From Malurus cyaneus samueli (Eukaryota; Chordata; Aves; Passeriformes; Maluridae): a stretch of DNA of 64,000 nt. A model generated the notes under the pieces. It did no database searches. It was not told where the DNA came from and saw only the letters and a list, made by a program, of their open reading frames with translations. Position numbers and translations under genes: made by a program. Location: assembly GCA_009741485.1 (NCBI GenBank), contig CM019219.1, forward strand, positions 7,507,081 through 7,571,080, in the 5' to 3' direction. Below, one piece after another: positions 35,946 to 47,250 of this stretch; the first letter of the stretch is position 1, and every line of letters begins with the position of its first letter.

Positions 35946-37358
35946 ACACATGAACCTGTTAGTACTAAGGTTCGACTTTTTCCTGTCAGTTGTCTTGAGT
36001 GTTTACTAAATCCAGATGGCCTGAGGAAATAAATGAGATTAAAAAGAGTCTGTTTTATTCTCACACTTCCCAAAGCCCTCTGCAAAAGTATTGAGTTGCT
36101 ACAGATAACACATGGACGTGCAGGCAGTGGTACAACCATTACAGATGTGCTGGGGACTTCTTTTACCTTGTCCTCAGAAAAGCCTAAAAGCCTTTAACAC
36201 TTCCAAACCCACAGAGAAAAGGAATGTGACATTCTGCCTTTGTGCCTATTGGCAAATGCTGCCTATTCTCTGGTTTTCCACTGTACAGCAGCTGTGAAAC
36301 ATTTCCTCTGGTGTCTTCATGAGTCCTTGGTGGCATTTCCAAAAAATGGGAGGGATGGAGGGGATCCTGACCTCTTTGGGGGATACAGGAAGGACACACA
36401 AAGGACACGAGCTCTGCAGTGATGGAGATGTGGACAGTGGAAGCACTTGAGCTCTGAGGTTCCCCACCCACAGCAAAGGCAAAACCCTGTGGGTTTTAGA
36501 ACTAAAGAAAAAGGCAAAAAGGGCAAAATCTTTCTCATGTTATGAAAAAAGAATGAGCAACAACCCTCTGTGTTCTGCAGAGAGGTAATAATATATCGAG
36601 TCTGGGCCACCAGCCCCCTGGAGCTGCAGGAAGCTGTAGTGTGCCCTTGATGGAGATGTTAGAGAAAATATCAGAAAGGATTTAAGGGTTGCTCAACCCC
36701 ATCTCAGCGAGGGAGGAGGATTAGCCCAGCCCCAGAGTACAGGGATGAAATGAGCCCAGCTGCTCCTTAGAGGGGCTGCAGCAGCAGAGAGGGGGATCTT
36801 TGGAGCCCCAGTCTGTAAACCAACACTGGCCATTCTCCCTGCTGATCCACATGGGAATGGCAGCTGGGTGTGTGTCCTTCAGCAGAGCGCTGACCACACA
36901 GGACTGACTGAGTGCTGCTGTGTTCAGGGCACAGCTGAAGGGGTGCATAAACACCAGGAAGGCATCCAGGGTGCTGGAAGAGTGAGGAAGATGATGCAGC
37001 CAGCTCTGTTCATCTCCCACATGGTATTTGTGGGCACGGGCAGGACAAGGAACTCATCGTTGTATGAAAGATTGGCAAGATCTTGCTTTTTCACTTTTAA
37101 TAGCTACTCTTTTCTAATAAGTCCTTCTCAGATCTCCTTACCTATGACTCTCATCCTTCTTCATTTTAATGTGATGAAACGTTTCTCTTTGTGTAAAAGA
37201 AAGGCATCAGGTGGAGAGCTTCGTACAGAACGAGAGGAGGGAATCATGCGTGGGGTAAGGGGTTGTGGCTCAGGGAAGCCCAGATCACTGCTACCAGAGA
37301 CTGGGACGGGTCTCCTACTCACTTGTGAGTCAAAGATAACAGAGTTCTTTTCTTTCAG
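35946..37358. other. Non-coding, nothing recognised
   Basis: Frames of 95-97 codons (36184-36610, minus) and the start of a 222-codon frame (36868-37536, plus) are open but have no recognisable domain. The 222-codon frame crosses a T-rich segment and a strong splice acceptor, so it is unlikely to be a single coding unit. Confidence 0.4.
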
Positions 37359-37555
37359 CCATTTGTCTGGGAAGATTTGGGGTTACTGCACATCCAGCAA
37401 GAGGTGGCCCAGGCCTCAGCGGCGATGCCGGCGCTTCACCATTGTACAAACAATAGCACCTCGGAGAAGCAAGCCCTTGCTTTGTATATTTACTTCGTTT
37501 CTTGTTCAAGCTTTGTTAGGGAACCAAGGCACTTAGGCTGGTTACTAAAATAAAG
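37359..37555 (+). other. Possible terminal exon of an unannotated transcript
   Basis: A strong acceptor (GAGTTCTTTTCTTTCAG, ending at 37358) is followed by about 200 bp with a short CpG-containing stretch near 37420-37440. An AATAAA polyadenylation hexamer follows near 37549. There is no recognisable protein. Acceptor-like tracts and AATAAA are both common, so this is weak evidence for a non-coding RNA end. Confidence 0.15.
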
Positions 37556-38060
37556 AAGTGCTATAAAAAAGAGATCAGCTCTTGCGAGGAAATCCAAGCT
37601 GCAGAAACATGAACAAAGATCCATTGAAAGGCAGTGTTAAATAAATACAAATTAATTTTGCATAGTTCCAAGGTCCTTCAGTCAATAAATGCCCATTCTC
37701 ATTATTATTCAATAGCATTTAGCTAATATATTTGGATTTGCAAGGCAAATATTTTCAAACATTTTTCTAAATTAGCACAAATCTTCTGCTTCTTCTTTTC
37801 TTCATCTACTGTCAGCGGAGCAAATAATCAGAGAACAAATAGTACTTCGCTTATAAATTCCTCTTGCCAAAGACTCGACCTCTAGAGACTTGACTTCACA
37901 TTTGCTTTTCTGTAGAATTTAACAAAATTAGTCAAGCGCGATTTGTTACATGTTTGTCTCTTTTCAAAAGCTCAGAAATGTCTAGCTTCGGTGATTAAAG
38001 GAAGAAGGGAGATTTTACTAATAATATTTAAGTGGAAGGATATTAGAATGCAAGAAATAC
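37556..38060. promoter_or_regulatory. Candidate conserved AT-rich element
   Basis: AT-rich sequence carries many homeodomain and forkhead-like cores, plus isolated CpGs retained near 37815 (TCAGCGGAG), 37848 (ACTTCGCTTA) and 37935 (AAGCGCG). The texture is like the block at 1-480, but no single motif is decisive. Confidence 0.22.
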
Positions 38061-40185
38061 TTATTAACATCCACCTGTAGGTAAAAAGCATATAAAATTT
38101 CATCTTCTGTCAAAGCTGAGGTCATTCCCACTTACTGCCACAAAGTCAAAAAACAGCGAAATATCCTGGCCTCAAATACCACTGAAGGTATTCCTGGCTG
38201 GGCCATGGGTGGGATAGACCAAATATTAAATTTCATAACAGAATAATGCGCAAAGCACCTGCGTGATATGGTCCTGCCCCAAGGCACAGACAACCCGAGA
38301 TGATTATGTATTATCAAAAGCTCGTCCTTTCCTCTCTTTCTCATTAGAGCCAGAGGAACGTATTCTGGCTGAACCATTTGCTGCATTGGGTGCAAGAAGG
38401 AGGCATCTGCATTTCAATAGGGTACTTGTCAAGGTTGACAGCAGCTGGAGAGCTGCTTGTCATAATGCTGTGTACTCCAGTTGCCACAGCCCTACAGAAT
38501 ATCTCTTTTTAGTGCAGGCACACTTTCTTGTCATTTGGAGGCCTTTAAAGCATGTGAGTCCCCTCATATGGGCTCAAACACGTCAGAAAAGGAGGAGCAG
38601 TAGAGGCCGTGGCCAGCTTCTTGAACATGGTGGTACCTTCATTTTTATGAATCAGATTCTCTGGTTTTGAATGATAGTAAATGGAGGATTTGGAGATCAA
38701 AGGTAATTTGATTTCTGAAAGAGAGCTGTGATCTGTGATAAACATGCTACCTGGATCCGTTTCAAGTCAGCAACATGTGGGAAGTTGTACAGTTATTGCA
38801 CTGTAAAAACAAGAAAAAGTCAGAAACTGGCAGTCCTGCTGTGCTCACTTAGGAGAGGCTGCCCAAGCCATCACACACTGGTCAGGGTCAGCAGGGCAAT
38901 GGAGAGAATGTTTGGGAGGAGTCCTGACTGTCAACATCCAGCCAGAAGCGGCAGACACTCACCAAGTGAAAATAACTATTTGGTTCAATGGAACAGAAGA
39001 GATTTTTGTGTAGAAAATTCGTAACTGTTACAGATCTGGCCCTCTATATTATGTGTGTAATAATAAATATTACACCCCAACCCAGTTATACTCTATGTCT
39101 AGCTCTAATATGCCACATCTCAAACTAAACAATATACAGCCCCTATTTTGGCATTTCCAAAAAAGAAGGCTGCCATGGAAGCATAGTTAACCTTTTTGTC
39201 AGCTTTGACCTGGTGCTAAAAGGAGCTCCTGCTGAAGTGTGATGACACCCCATGTGAGTGAACCCTCTGAATTTCACTAGAACCGGAATCAGCACAATGG
39301 ACAACACCACTGTTCACTGTCATATTAGAGCCCAGAGGGATCACATTCCATTTTTCCCTATGAAACTATAAAATGCTTCATTCAAACCAGCATTAACACT
39401 TGTGTTGGGTGAAGCCAGTGTCTGAAAAGTATCCAAGCCAATATTTAGAGTCATTTGCTCTCTGCATAACTGGAGCAGAACAGACAATAAAATCTCCTCT
39501 GAAGGCTCATCCTAGGACCAATCACACAGCACCAGACTGCTCACTATGTCTTTCTCTCTTCATCTCCATTTCTTCCATTTTTTGCACCATTTTCCTACTC
39601 ATCTCTTTTTATTTTCTCATGCCCTGCATTTCCTCCCACCCCGTACTTTTGTGTTACTTTTCCATCACCACCTTTCAACATTCAACTTATTCTCTTCCAG
39701 TTCCACTCAGGGAAAAATTAAAGTTCATGAACAACATGCCCACAGGCTCCTTCAAATATGGCTTATCTCAAGTGGTCCATTTACCCCTCGGCCATTAAGC
39801 AATACCTTCAGAAACACAGCAAGTTCATTCCCTGAAAGATAGATGAGACAAAAATAGACACTGCCTGCTTAGTGCATGTGCACATTTGTGGGCAGTAAAC
39901 TCAGCAGGGAAGGCAGCCCTGTGGGTAAATTCACCAAGGCAGGGTGAATATGACAATTTGCTTTGCTTTTTGCATTTTCCCCCTTCCTATGCCTGACTAA
40001 AGTCCTTGGACTGCACAGCTTTTCAGCAATGGTATCTATAGGTAAGCATTTCACCACTCCTTCACTTGACATCAACCCTTTTTTCTTTACAGAAGAGCTT
40101 TTAGTTTCCCAAAATTTTTTAAAGAAACAATCCCTCTGCTTTTCAAAACATGTGGGGGAAAGAGATTTCTTATTCTTTTCACCAG
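38061..40185. other. Non-coding, nothing recognised
   Basis: No repeats or RNA genes are recognised. Overlapping open frames at 39400-39842 translate to Ser/Leu/Phe-rich sequences from a pyrimidine-rich segment and are not credible proteins. Confidence 0.45.
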
Positions 40186-40286
40186 GAAGTGCTGAGCTGC
40201 TGCAGGGGCAAACAGTCGGGGTCAGCATTATCCAGGTGGGTGCAGCCAAGCTGGCAAAAAACGATGTCTTTTTACACTCTAACAAG
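40186..40286 (+). other. Possible 101-nt internal exon, unknown product
   Basis: A good acceptor (ATTTCTTATTCTTTTCACCAG) and a good donor (AACAAG then GTAAGC) bound 101 nt. One phase is open and reads SAELLQGQTVGVS, then IIQVGAAKLAKNDVF, ending phase 0 with SNK. A second phase is also open, and the third stops at once. The first translation has a balanced, protein-like composition, but I do not recognise it, and no partner exon was identified. It could equally be an exon of a non-coding RNA or a chance pairing of splice sites. Confidence 0.22.
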
Positions 40287-41979
40287 GTAAGCATCTTTTC
40301 TGAGCAGTCTTTTAGGTTTAAGATACAAGCTATGGAAGCACCTGCTCTGGTGTTATTCGGAGAAGTTCAGATGTACAGATTTATTGCAATCAGCTCACTG
40401 AAACCACCAGCATGTCAAAAACATTCTTCTGAAAGACAGAGCAGAAGACTCACTTGCACAGTGAAATGACTCCTCCTGACACTAGCCAGGAGTCAAGACA
40501 GGTTTGTTGTACTCTGTTTCACACTCTTCAAACACCCAAGTGCTTGGAGCAGGGCAGATGGGCTCCCAGGTCCCGCAGCTTGGGTCATTCCCCTGACCAG
40601 TGGTGTCCCTGCATGCTGGGCCACCCAGGAACACTGCTGGAAGGTGAAAAACAAATATGGGAGGTGAATGGTAGCTTCACTGATACACTATGATATTGGA
40701 AAAACTTATTTAAAAAAGGATAAGCAACAGGGAACTTATAATCATCCGAAAAGCAAGTCCCTCAACACACACAGGGCTTTTTCAAACACATCTGTGTGTC
40801 CCCGAGACACCACTTTTGGGATCTCCTTAGTCTTGCTTGACAGAAGTATGGAATTCAGCAGCTGCTATGCTCTAAAACAAAGTTTCAGGTAGGCCAAGAC
40901 CTGCCTTTTGCTGGGTTAAAATCTAAATATTGGGGTCTCCAAGCAAATCCATCAGCCTCCCCTTGTGCACGCTCCCACAAATGGCAGCCCTGCCAGATCT
41001 CCTGATGTTCAAACCATCGTGTGCTTCAGTGGATGAAGTTCCTGCTTAAAAGGCATACCAGAACATGGATAAAGTGCTAAAAACCATTTCAATAGCCTTC
41101 TGCAGCTGGAAGCCTAATTCATATTAGTACTTTCAAAAACTTCACCCCGTGTTTCAGGTAAATTCAAATTATATTGGATCTAGTCGTAATCAAAACCAAA
41201 ACTTTGAAACTGGACCCGTTTCCACTGGGCCTGTTTCCTCAGCAGGACTTGGATCAGACATTTCTGTTTGAATAATGTATTTGAGAGCCTGCACTAAGCC
41301 AGCCTGTTCTAAATATTACCTCAATCATGTGTTTATATGGAATTATTGTGCTCCTGTTACTTCATTGAGCATTCATATATGACTAAAATAGCCACTCCTT
41401 TATGATTTCAGTTGTCCAATTCCTCGTGGCAGCTAGAGGTACCTCTCAGCCTAAGGGACAGCTGCAGATGACTCAGAAAAGATTGAACTGTTTTAAATCT
41501 TTTTCTTTCAAGGCTGAAAATAATTTGTCCTCATTCTTCTAAACACAAGCCTTTTAATTTTGGGTAGGTTTTTTTTTTGTTTGTATGGTATTCATATTTT
41601 TTTAATAGCACAATTGGCTTTCTTAATTCTTATGAAAAAGAAATTAGAAACAAAACAAAGACAACCTGCTGCAAGCTTCACCAAGTATGAAAACCACCAG
41701 AGGCTTAGTCTCTCTTAGCTTCTCACAAGGAGTTAAACTTGCTGGGAGAAATTACTAAGCACCTTCCAAAATAAACAAATAATAAAAATAAAGGAAAAGT
41801 TTGTCTGTCTTAATCTACTGTGTTATCACTATGTTTGCCCAGAAAGCTTCTGTAATTTTAATAATGTGAAAAATTATTTCTTTGTCCTTATGGACAAAAA
41901 GCCTTTTCCAGCTCATTGTACACTGGAAAAATCTTGACTGTAAGGTGCTTTGTAATTTAGTTCTGATATACACCTTGGC
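40287..41979. other. Non-coding, nothing recognised
   Basis: Ordinary sequence with a T run at about 41568-41579. No transposon, RNA gene or coding signal was recognised. Confidence 0.5.
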
Positions 41980-42780
41980 TAACAGGTGTAATTAAAAACC
42001 CATTATAATCATCCAACAAGCAAATCAGAGCAGTCCCGAGAGGAGCTGAGCTGTGAGAGCCTCTATTTATAAAATCATATTTAATGTAGTCTTATCTCTA
42101 CACTGAAAAAAACATCTGTTTAACATACTGTAAACAAAAATATTAACGTTCCCTGGCCTTTTTGTCAGAATGACTTATGACGGGATCTGCCACAGATGCA
42201 ATTAAGGTGCTGCAGAAGAACTGCCTCATTTCTAAGGAAACAACTACAAAAACATTGTGTGTTTGCTCCTGGTTGATACTTTCAGCTCAGGAGTGAGAAA
42301 ACAAGGACTGACATGGGGGGAGCTGGGGGGATTTAAGAGAGGCTTGGTCAACAATGTGCAGCCTCTTTGTTTTTATGTCTCAGCCCAGACATAATAGAGG
42401 TGGCAACAATTTTTTTTCCCTATGATTTTGTCTTCAGATTGCAAGAAAAATACGTGTTGCCTCAAGTGTTAATGAGCTCAAATTAAAAATAAACCAAAAA
42501 CAAAACCAAGCATAAACAAACCACCACCAGCGCCATAACAGAGTAATAAGCATATTTGCATAATCCACTCTCTCCCATGCATTTATAGATAACCACATCT
42601 TATACCCAGATGATGAGTTGCAGTTTGTGCTACCAAGAGGATAAAAATGGGAATATAAACACTTTATGGTTTAAGAAGTTCGACTAAAACAACACAACGA
42701 GACCAACAGAAATCCGCCATCAACCATTGTCAGCGTCATTCTAGGAAAGTCAATCATGAAGTCAAATCCTTTCCACTGCT
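41980..42780. promoter_or_regulatory. Candidate conserved element with octamer
   Basis: AT-rich sequence with an exact octamer ATTTGCAT at 42554-42561 inside CATATTTGCATAATCC. Forkhead-like TGTAAACA lies near 42130. Scattered CpGs survive (for example ATGACGGGA near 42180 and CAGCGCC near 42530). No coding frame is evident. The call rests on motif texture only. Confidence 0.25.
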
Positions 42781-45365
42781 CCTGTGAAATCGTGCCCTCC
42801 ACCAATCTAAAACTGGTGGATGGATGTGGAGCTGAGTGTCAGGATCAGGATGGACATTGATGAGTGGTGCTGCCCCATGACCAAAATTCTGTGGCTGCTG
42901 AAGTCCATGAAAAATTTCTGACACAGAAAATGGCAACGGGATCCTGTCCTGTGTGACAAACCTGTGCTAATGGTCCCCTTCACAGGCATGTGTGATTAAC
43001 TTTCAGCATCTGCTCCTCTTGTGAACCGGTGCAGAAGGTATCTTAATTCAGACAGAATCAACTGATAATTATTGTCTCCAGAGGTCTCACGGCTCAGCCA
43101 CCAACAGCAGCAGAATTACCTGCTGCGTGTTCATTTCCAGGTGGATAATTTGATAAACAGATGGCATGTGGCTTGCTTGGGACTACATGATTATAGTTAA
43201 CAGCAAAATTTACCTGGTTAAGAGAAATCACAGGAAAATCCAGTTTGCAAGTGCTGTTTTTCCTTTGAAAACACTTCCAACTGACTCCAGCTACATAGCT
43301 GAGCCATTTCCCAGCTCTTCTCAATAGCACAGTTGAGTAAAAAGGGAAGGATTTCCTCTGATGTTCACTTGAGCCAAAAAACCAAAACAACTTCAGAGCT
43401 GAATTTACCACTCTTCCAAAACCACCAAGTATCAGAAGGGGCTGTCTGAGATCACAACCGGCACACAAAGAAATTAATTTGGTGATGACACTTCACAGTG
43501 CTTTGAGATTGCAAATCAGAGGCTGCTTGGCAGGTAACAAACACCACCTTCCTTAAACACAAGAACACAGCAACTGAGATCTTTCTGAGTCATCAGGCAC
43601 AGTCCCCCACTCTCATGGATTGCACAGCTAATATCCCTGTTTCCATAATAACCCTCATTATCACAGCAGCCAAGCATCTGGCAAAGTACACAACACTGGC
43701 ACTGTCTCCCCACAATGAGCTGAGCCAGTGTGCGTGCTAAGAGGGAAAAGATAAGATTTGTACATTTTGATAGACCTGTGAACTTCTGAAAACAGACAAC
43801 AATCACTTAGAGCCCAATGGAAACCTGGGCAGGAAAGATCTTTGAAATATTTCTAAGAGTAAAACAGATATAAAACAAATTATTCTACCCCACTATATAC
43901 CCGGAAGGATCACATTATATTTAGGCAACACATTTTTTCCATGCAAAAATTTAGTCCCAGACATTAAAAAGAACAAATAAATCTTTCTAGTTTTAAAAAG
44001 TCTATGTGCTCAGCTTAGACAGGCACACGGCAGTGTCAAGTGAAGTGTGTTTTCCCTGTGATAATAAATCTCATAGCAGAAATCAAAGCCAAGTTGAACT
44101 GCACGTTAGGCATTAAGTGTGTCCCAAACTGCTCATCTTGCTAAACCTTCATAATAAAATAACATTACAGCCTGTAATTACACAGTGCAATGATGCCACA
44201 GGAGTAAAGCCTAAAGAGAGGTTTAATTTTCCAGGCTTTGCAACAAGTGTGAGTTGGTGTGAGGCTTAAAAGGCATTCAGAGTCTGGACCCAAGCCTGGG
44301 TGCAAAAAGAACTGCCCTATGTGACACAAACCAGGCAAATGGTGTGAGTTCATGCTCAGAGCTGCCAAGAAAGCACCAGGAAAGGAAGGTCCCAAAGCCA
44401 CCTAAATTTATTGCTCCTACGGTGCTGTTTCCGACACATTTCAACAGAGGGACCTGGAAAGGTTTGGAGACTTTTTGCTCTGTTTCTTCTGACAAACCAT
44501 GAAACAATGGCAGCTAAAACAGGGAACTGAAGAAAGGTATCAAAAATACGAATAGCACTTCTAATAAAAACCTCCATTCCTGTGGAGAAAGGTAGTCCAT
44601 GCTCAACTCCTTCAGCACAAGGTAAACTATCTCCTGGAAGGGCCCCTCTTTTCAGGGTCTGCAGAGGCACCCTGGAAGACCTTGGGTGAGATTCACAGCT
44701 TTCAGATCGTTAAAGTTTGGTTAAATCAGCCCTCTTGCTCAACTTTTCCACTGCCTTCTCATGGAACTCGTAACCCATGGGATACTGCACCATTGTGAAG
44801 TCAATAGAAAATGATGAAATATCATCCAAAAGTTCATGGAACAAATTGTTTGGGAACAAGTGCAGCCAGAAGTACTAAAATGATAATTTCCATATCTGAC
44901 TGAAAGAACATTTTGGGGATTATGACAACATTTAATTTTTCTTCCTTCGGTGACCTGAAATATTTCATTTTGAATCGAGACGTGCCAAAACCAAAAGAAA
45001 AATAGATCAGTGTTACACTAAGCTGAAATAAAATTACTTATTTAGACTCTGCAGAGAGAGCCAGAATTTTGAAGAAAAGCAAGTTTTATTCCAGTCACTT
45101 TGATTTTGTAATACCAAGACCTTCCCATTAAAATGATCTTCCGAATTCTCCATCAAGCCCTATGACCATGTGACATGTTAGAGTTTTAGACAATTTGGCA
45201 TATTTTTACTTACAGTATACTCATGGATCAGAATTTAACCCTGAAATCACACTTGAAATGAAGTACCTTTATTAAAGTTCCTCAGCCCTTTTTTGTCTTT
45301 TTTTTTTAACAGACTTGCTCAGAAAAAAATCTTGTTACGAGTACAGACACCATTTTACTGAGCTA
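42781..45365. other. Non-coding, nothing recognised
   Basis: Minus-strand frames of about 96-124 codons (43094-43468, 43516-43806, 44356-44670) have no known motifs. Some contain several Cys codons, but without a recognisable spacing pattern. No repeats were recognised. Confidence 0.45.
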
Positions 45366-45390
45366 ATATATATATATATATATATATATA
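45366..45390 (+). repeat. AT dinucleotide microsatellite
   Basis: There are 25 bp of uninterrupted alternating A and T, about 12.5 units. It lies 9 bp from a perfect hairpin (45400-45430). Confidence 0.95.
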
Positions 45391-45399
45391 GTAGAATAG

Positions 45400-45430
45400 A
45401 ATCTAATAATTAGCCCTTAATTATTAGATT
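45400..45430. repeat. Perfect 13-bp inverted repeat, 5-nt loop
   Basis: The left arm AATCTAATAATTA (45400-45412) and right arm TAATTATTAGATT (45418-45430) are exact reverse complements separated by GCCCT. This could form a DNA or RNA hairpin. It is AT-rich and lacks the length for a microRNA precursor. No TA target duplication with transposon termini is evident. Confidence 0.85.
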
Positions 45431-46869
45431 AATGAGAACTTATCTAGGACTTTAGAGCACAGGAATTATGCATTAAAAAACTGATGTCATTTGTCATTTT
45501 GATGCTTTCTGTGTGTACGTGTGTATTCTGTACCATTTTTATGCACCAGATTTGTATTTGAGGAACTGATGCAGAGTAAAGGCAAGTGATCTAAAGAACG
45601 TCTGTTACAGATCAGAGGGTACAATTTCAGCACTGCTTAGGATGATGGAAAATCCCCACAGTAAAGAGCAAAGCATCAGATCTACAGGTTGTGGCCTTGA
45701 ACCTAGGCTGTGAGGCTGGAGGAGCCATTCCTGACTTTCTCTCCAGAAAAAAACAGGGCAGCATTGCTAATCTGCCTCCCTCAGTCTGCTCCGGAGTTGT
45801 ATCAGCAAGAAGGAAGCATTTGTAGTTATTTACAGATATGAAAGGCCCATAAGGGTCATATAAATAGCAATAGGGGAGAGAACAGGTCATGGTACTCCTA
45901 CAAAAACTCTGTCCAGTGCCAGGCACATGGAGATAGGTCAGTCCTGGTATCCCCTGAGCCGTGTGGGAGCTGCATCCAGGTGTCTGCAAAGCCTCCCCAC
46001 AAACTCCAAACTGCTCATTATAACATCCCTGTAAATGCTTTGTATATGACTATGGGAAGCAAATCTCCCTACAGACTTCTCTGATGCACTCCTCCCTTAC
46101 CCACCCCTCAGATGCTTTTGGCAAACACTAGTGACTCTTGAGGTGTGGGGTTAATTGTTCTCCCTTTTCTGTGCACATAAATATCCCACAGACTGAGAAT
46201 TGCTGTTTCTAGAAATACATAAATCAAGTAAAAGTTCCATATCCCCAACTCATGGATAATTTCAGAGCCTGAATCATCTGGTTTGCAGCAATTAAAACAA
46301 AGGGTGCTTGTTCAAACGCATTGTTTTCACACAAGAAAGCCCAGTCTGCCTTCAGCTGTCTTTACCAACTAGGAATTCAAGAAGAAAGAAGCTATTAAAG
46401 TTTTCTCTACCCAGTTTAAATGTGGCACAACACACATTCCTGGCCAACTTTTCAGACTAAACATCTTAGTAAATTCTTCCTGACAATAGTTAGTGACAAG
46501 CATGTCAAAACCAACAAACTCAGTCACATACAAGGCTTATCAATAATTTAGGCTTTTCCCCCCACGAGAGACTGTGTGTTTTGCAATAATGAAATATATG
46601 ATTTTAAAAATAAATAATAGGCTGTTGTCAGGCCGATTGTAGCTAGAAGTTATGAATTTGATTGATTGAACATTTGAGTTCATTCTCTCTAGCAAGATCA
46701 AAGCGAAACTCTTCCATTTGCCCAAGGCCACTTGCAATTTATTTAGAGATTGTGTTCATATCCCAGCAGGTAGCAATATTGGACTGAGGTACACAGAAAA
46801 TCAGCTCTTTGAGGTTTTTTCTGAGTCCAAGGGATGCAACAAATGAGATTTTTTTTAGTTCATTAAATC
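45431..46869. other. Non-coding, nothing recognised
   Basis: A 120-codon minus-strand frame at 45627-45989 shows no family resemblance. No repeat or RNA gene was recognised. Confidence 0.5.
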
Positions 46870-47250
46870 ATTAACCACTTAATCACTAAAAAACACGCCA
46901 TCGGTTGCATTTTCCCTTAGCTCGGTATAACAAGGAAGCAGTCGTGGTATTGAAAATCTCTGTTTTTAGGTTGATACCTTTGTTAAATATGACATATCTG
47001 TAGTTTTTGTTTGTATGGCTATTTTCCCCCTCCCCCTTTTCAGTTTAATTATCATGGCAGAAGGTAATGACACCCAAAAGGGACAGGAATATGAATGGCA
47101 GTGGGAAATCCTTTCAAGAGCAACACGGAAAATAACACACGTGCATGAAAGCACACAGAACGTGTTTGTATAGCAAATATTGCAAGCACCCTGGTGCGAA
47201 AGAGCTCCAAACAAATCAGCCTGGACTAATGTGAAACCTTCAGGCACCCT
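46870..47250. promoter_or_regulatory. Candidate conserved element
   Basis: CpGs remain at several points (near 46895 ACGCCATCGG, 46921 TCGGTAT, 46942 GTCGTGG, 47125-47165) in AT-rich sequence with TTTAATTATCAT and CAAATATTGCAAG motifs. This is compositionally similar to other possible enhancers in the window. No coding or repeat explanation was found. Confidence 0.22.

Noticed and set aside
35969..35982. GGTTCGACT resembling a tRNA B box
   Set aside because: The rest of the B box does not match, there is no A box at the right distance, and no cloverleaf stems are apparent.
36868..37536. 222-codon open frame (plus)
   Set aside because: It crosses a T-rich segment and a strong splice acceptor, and its composition changes abruptly. 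No family resemblance was found.
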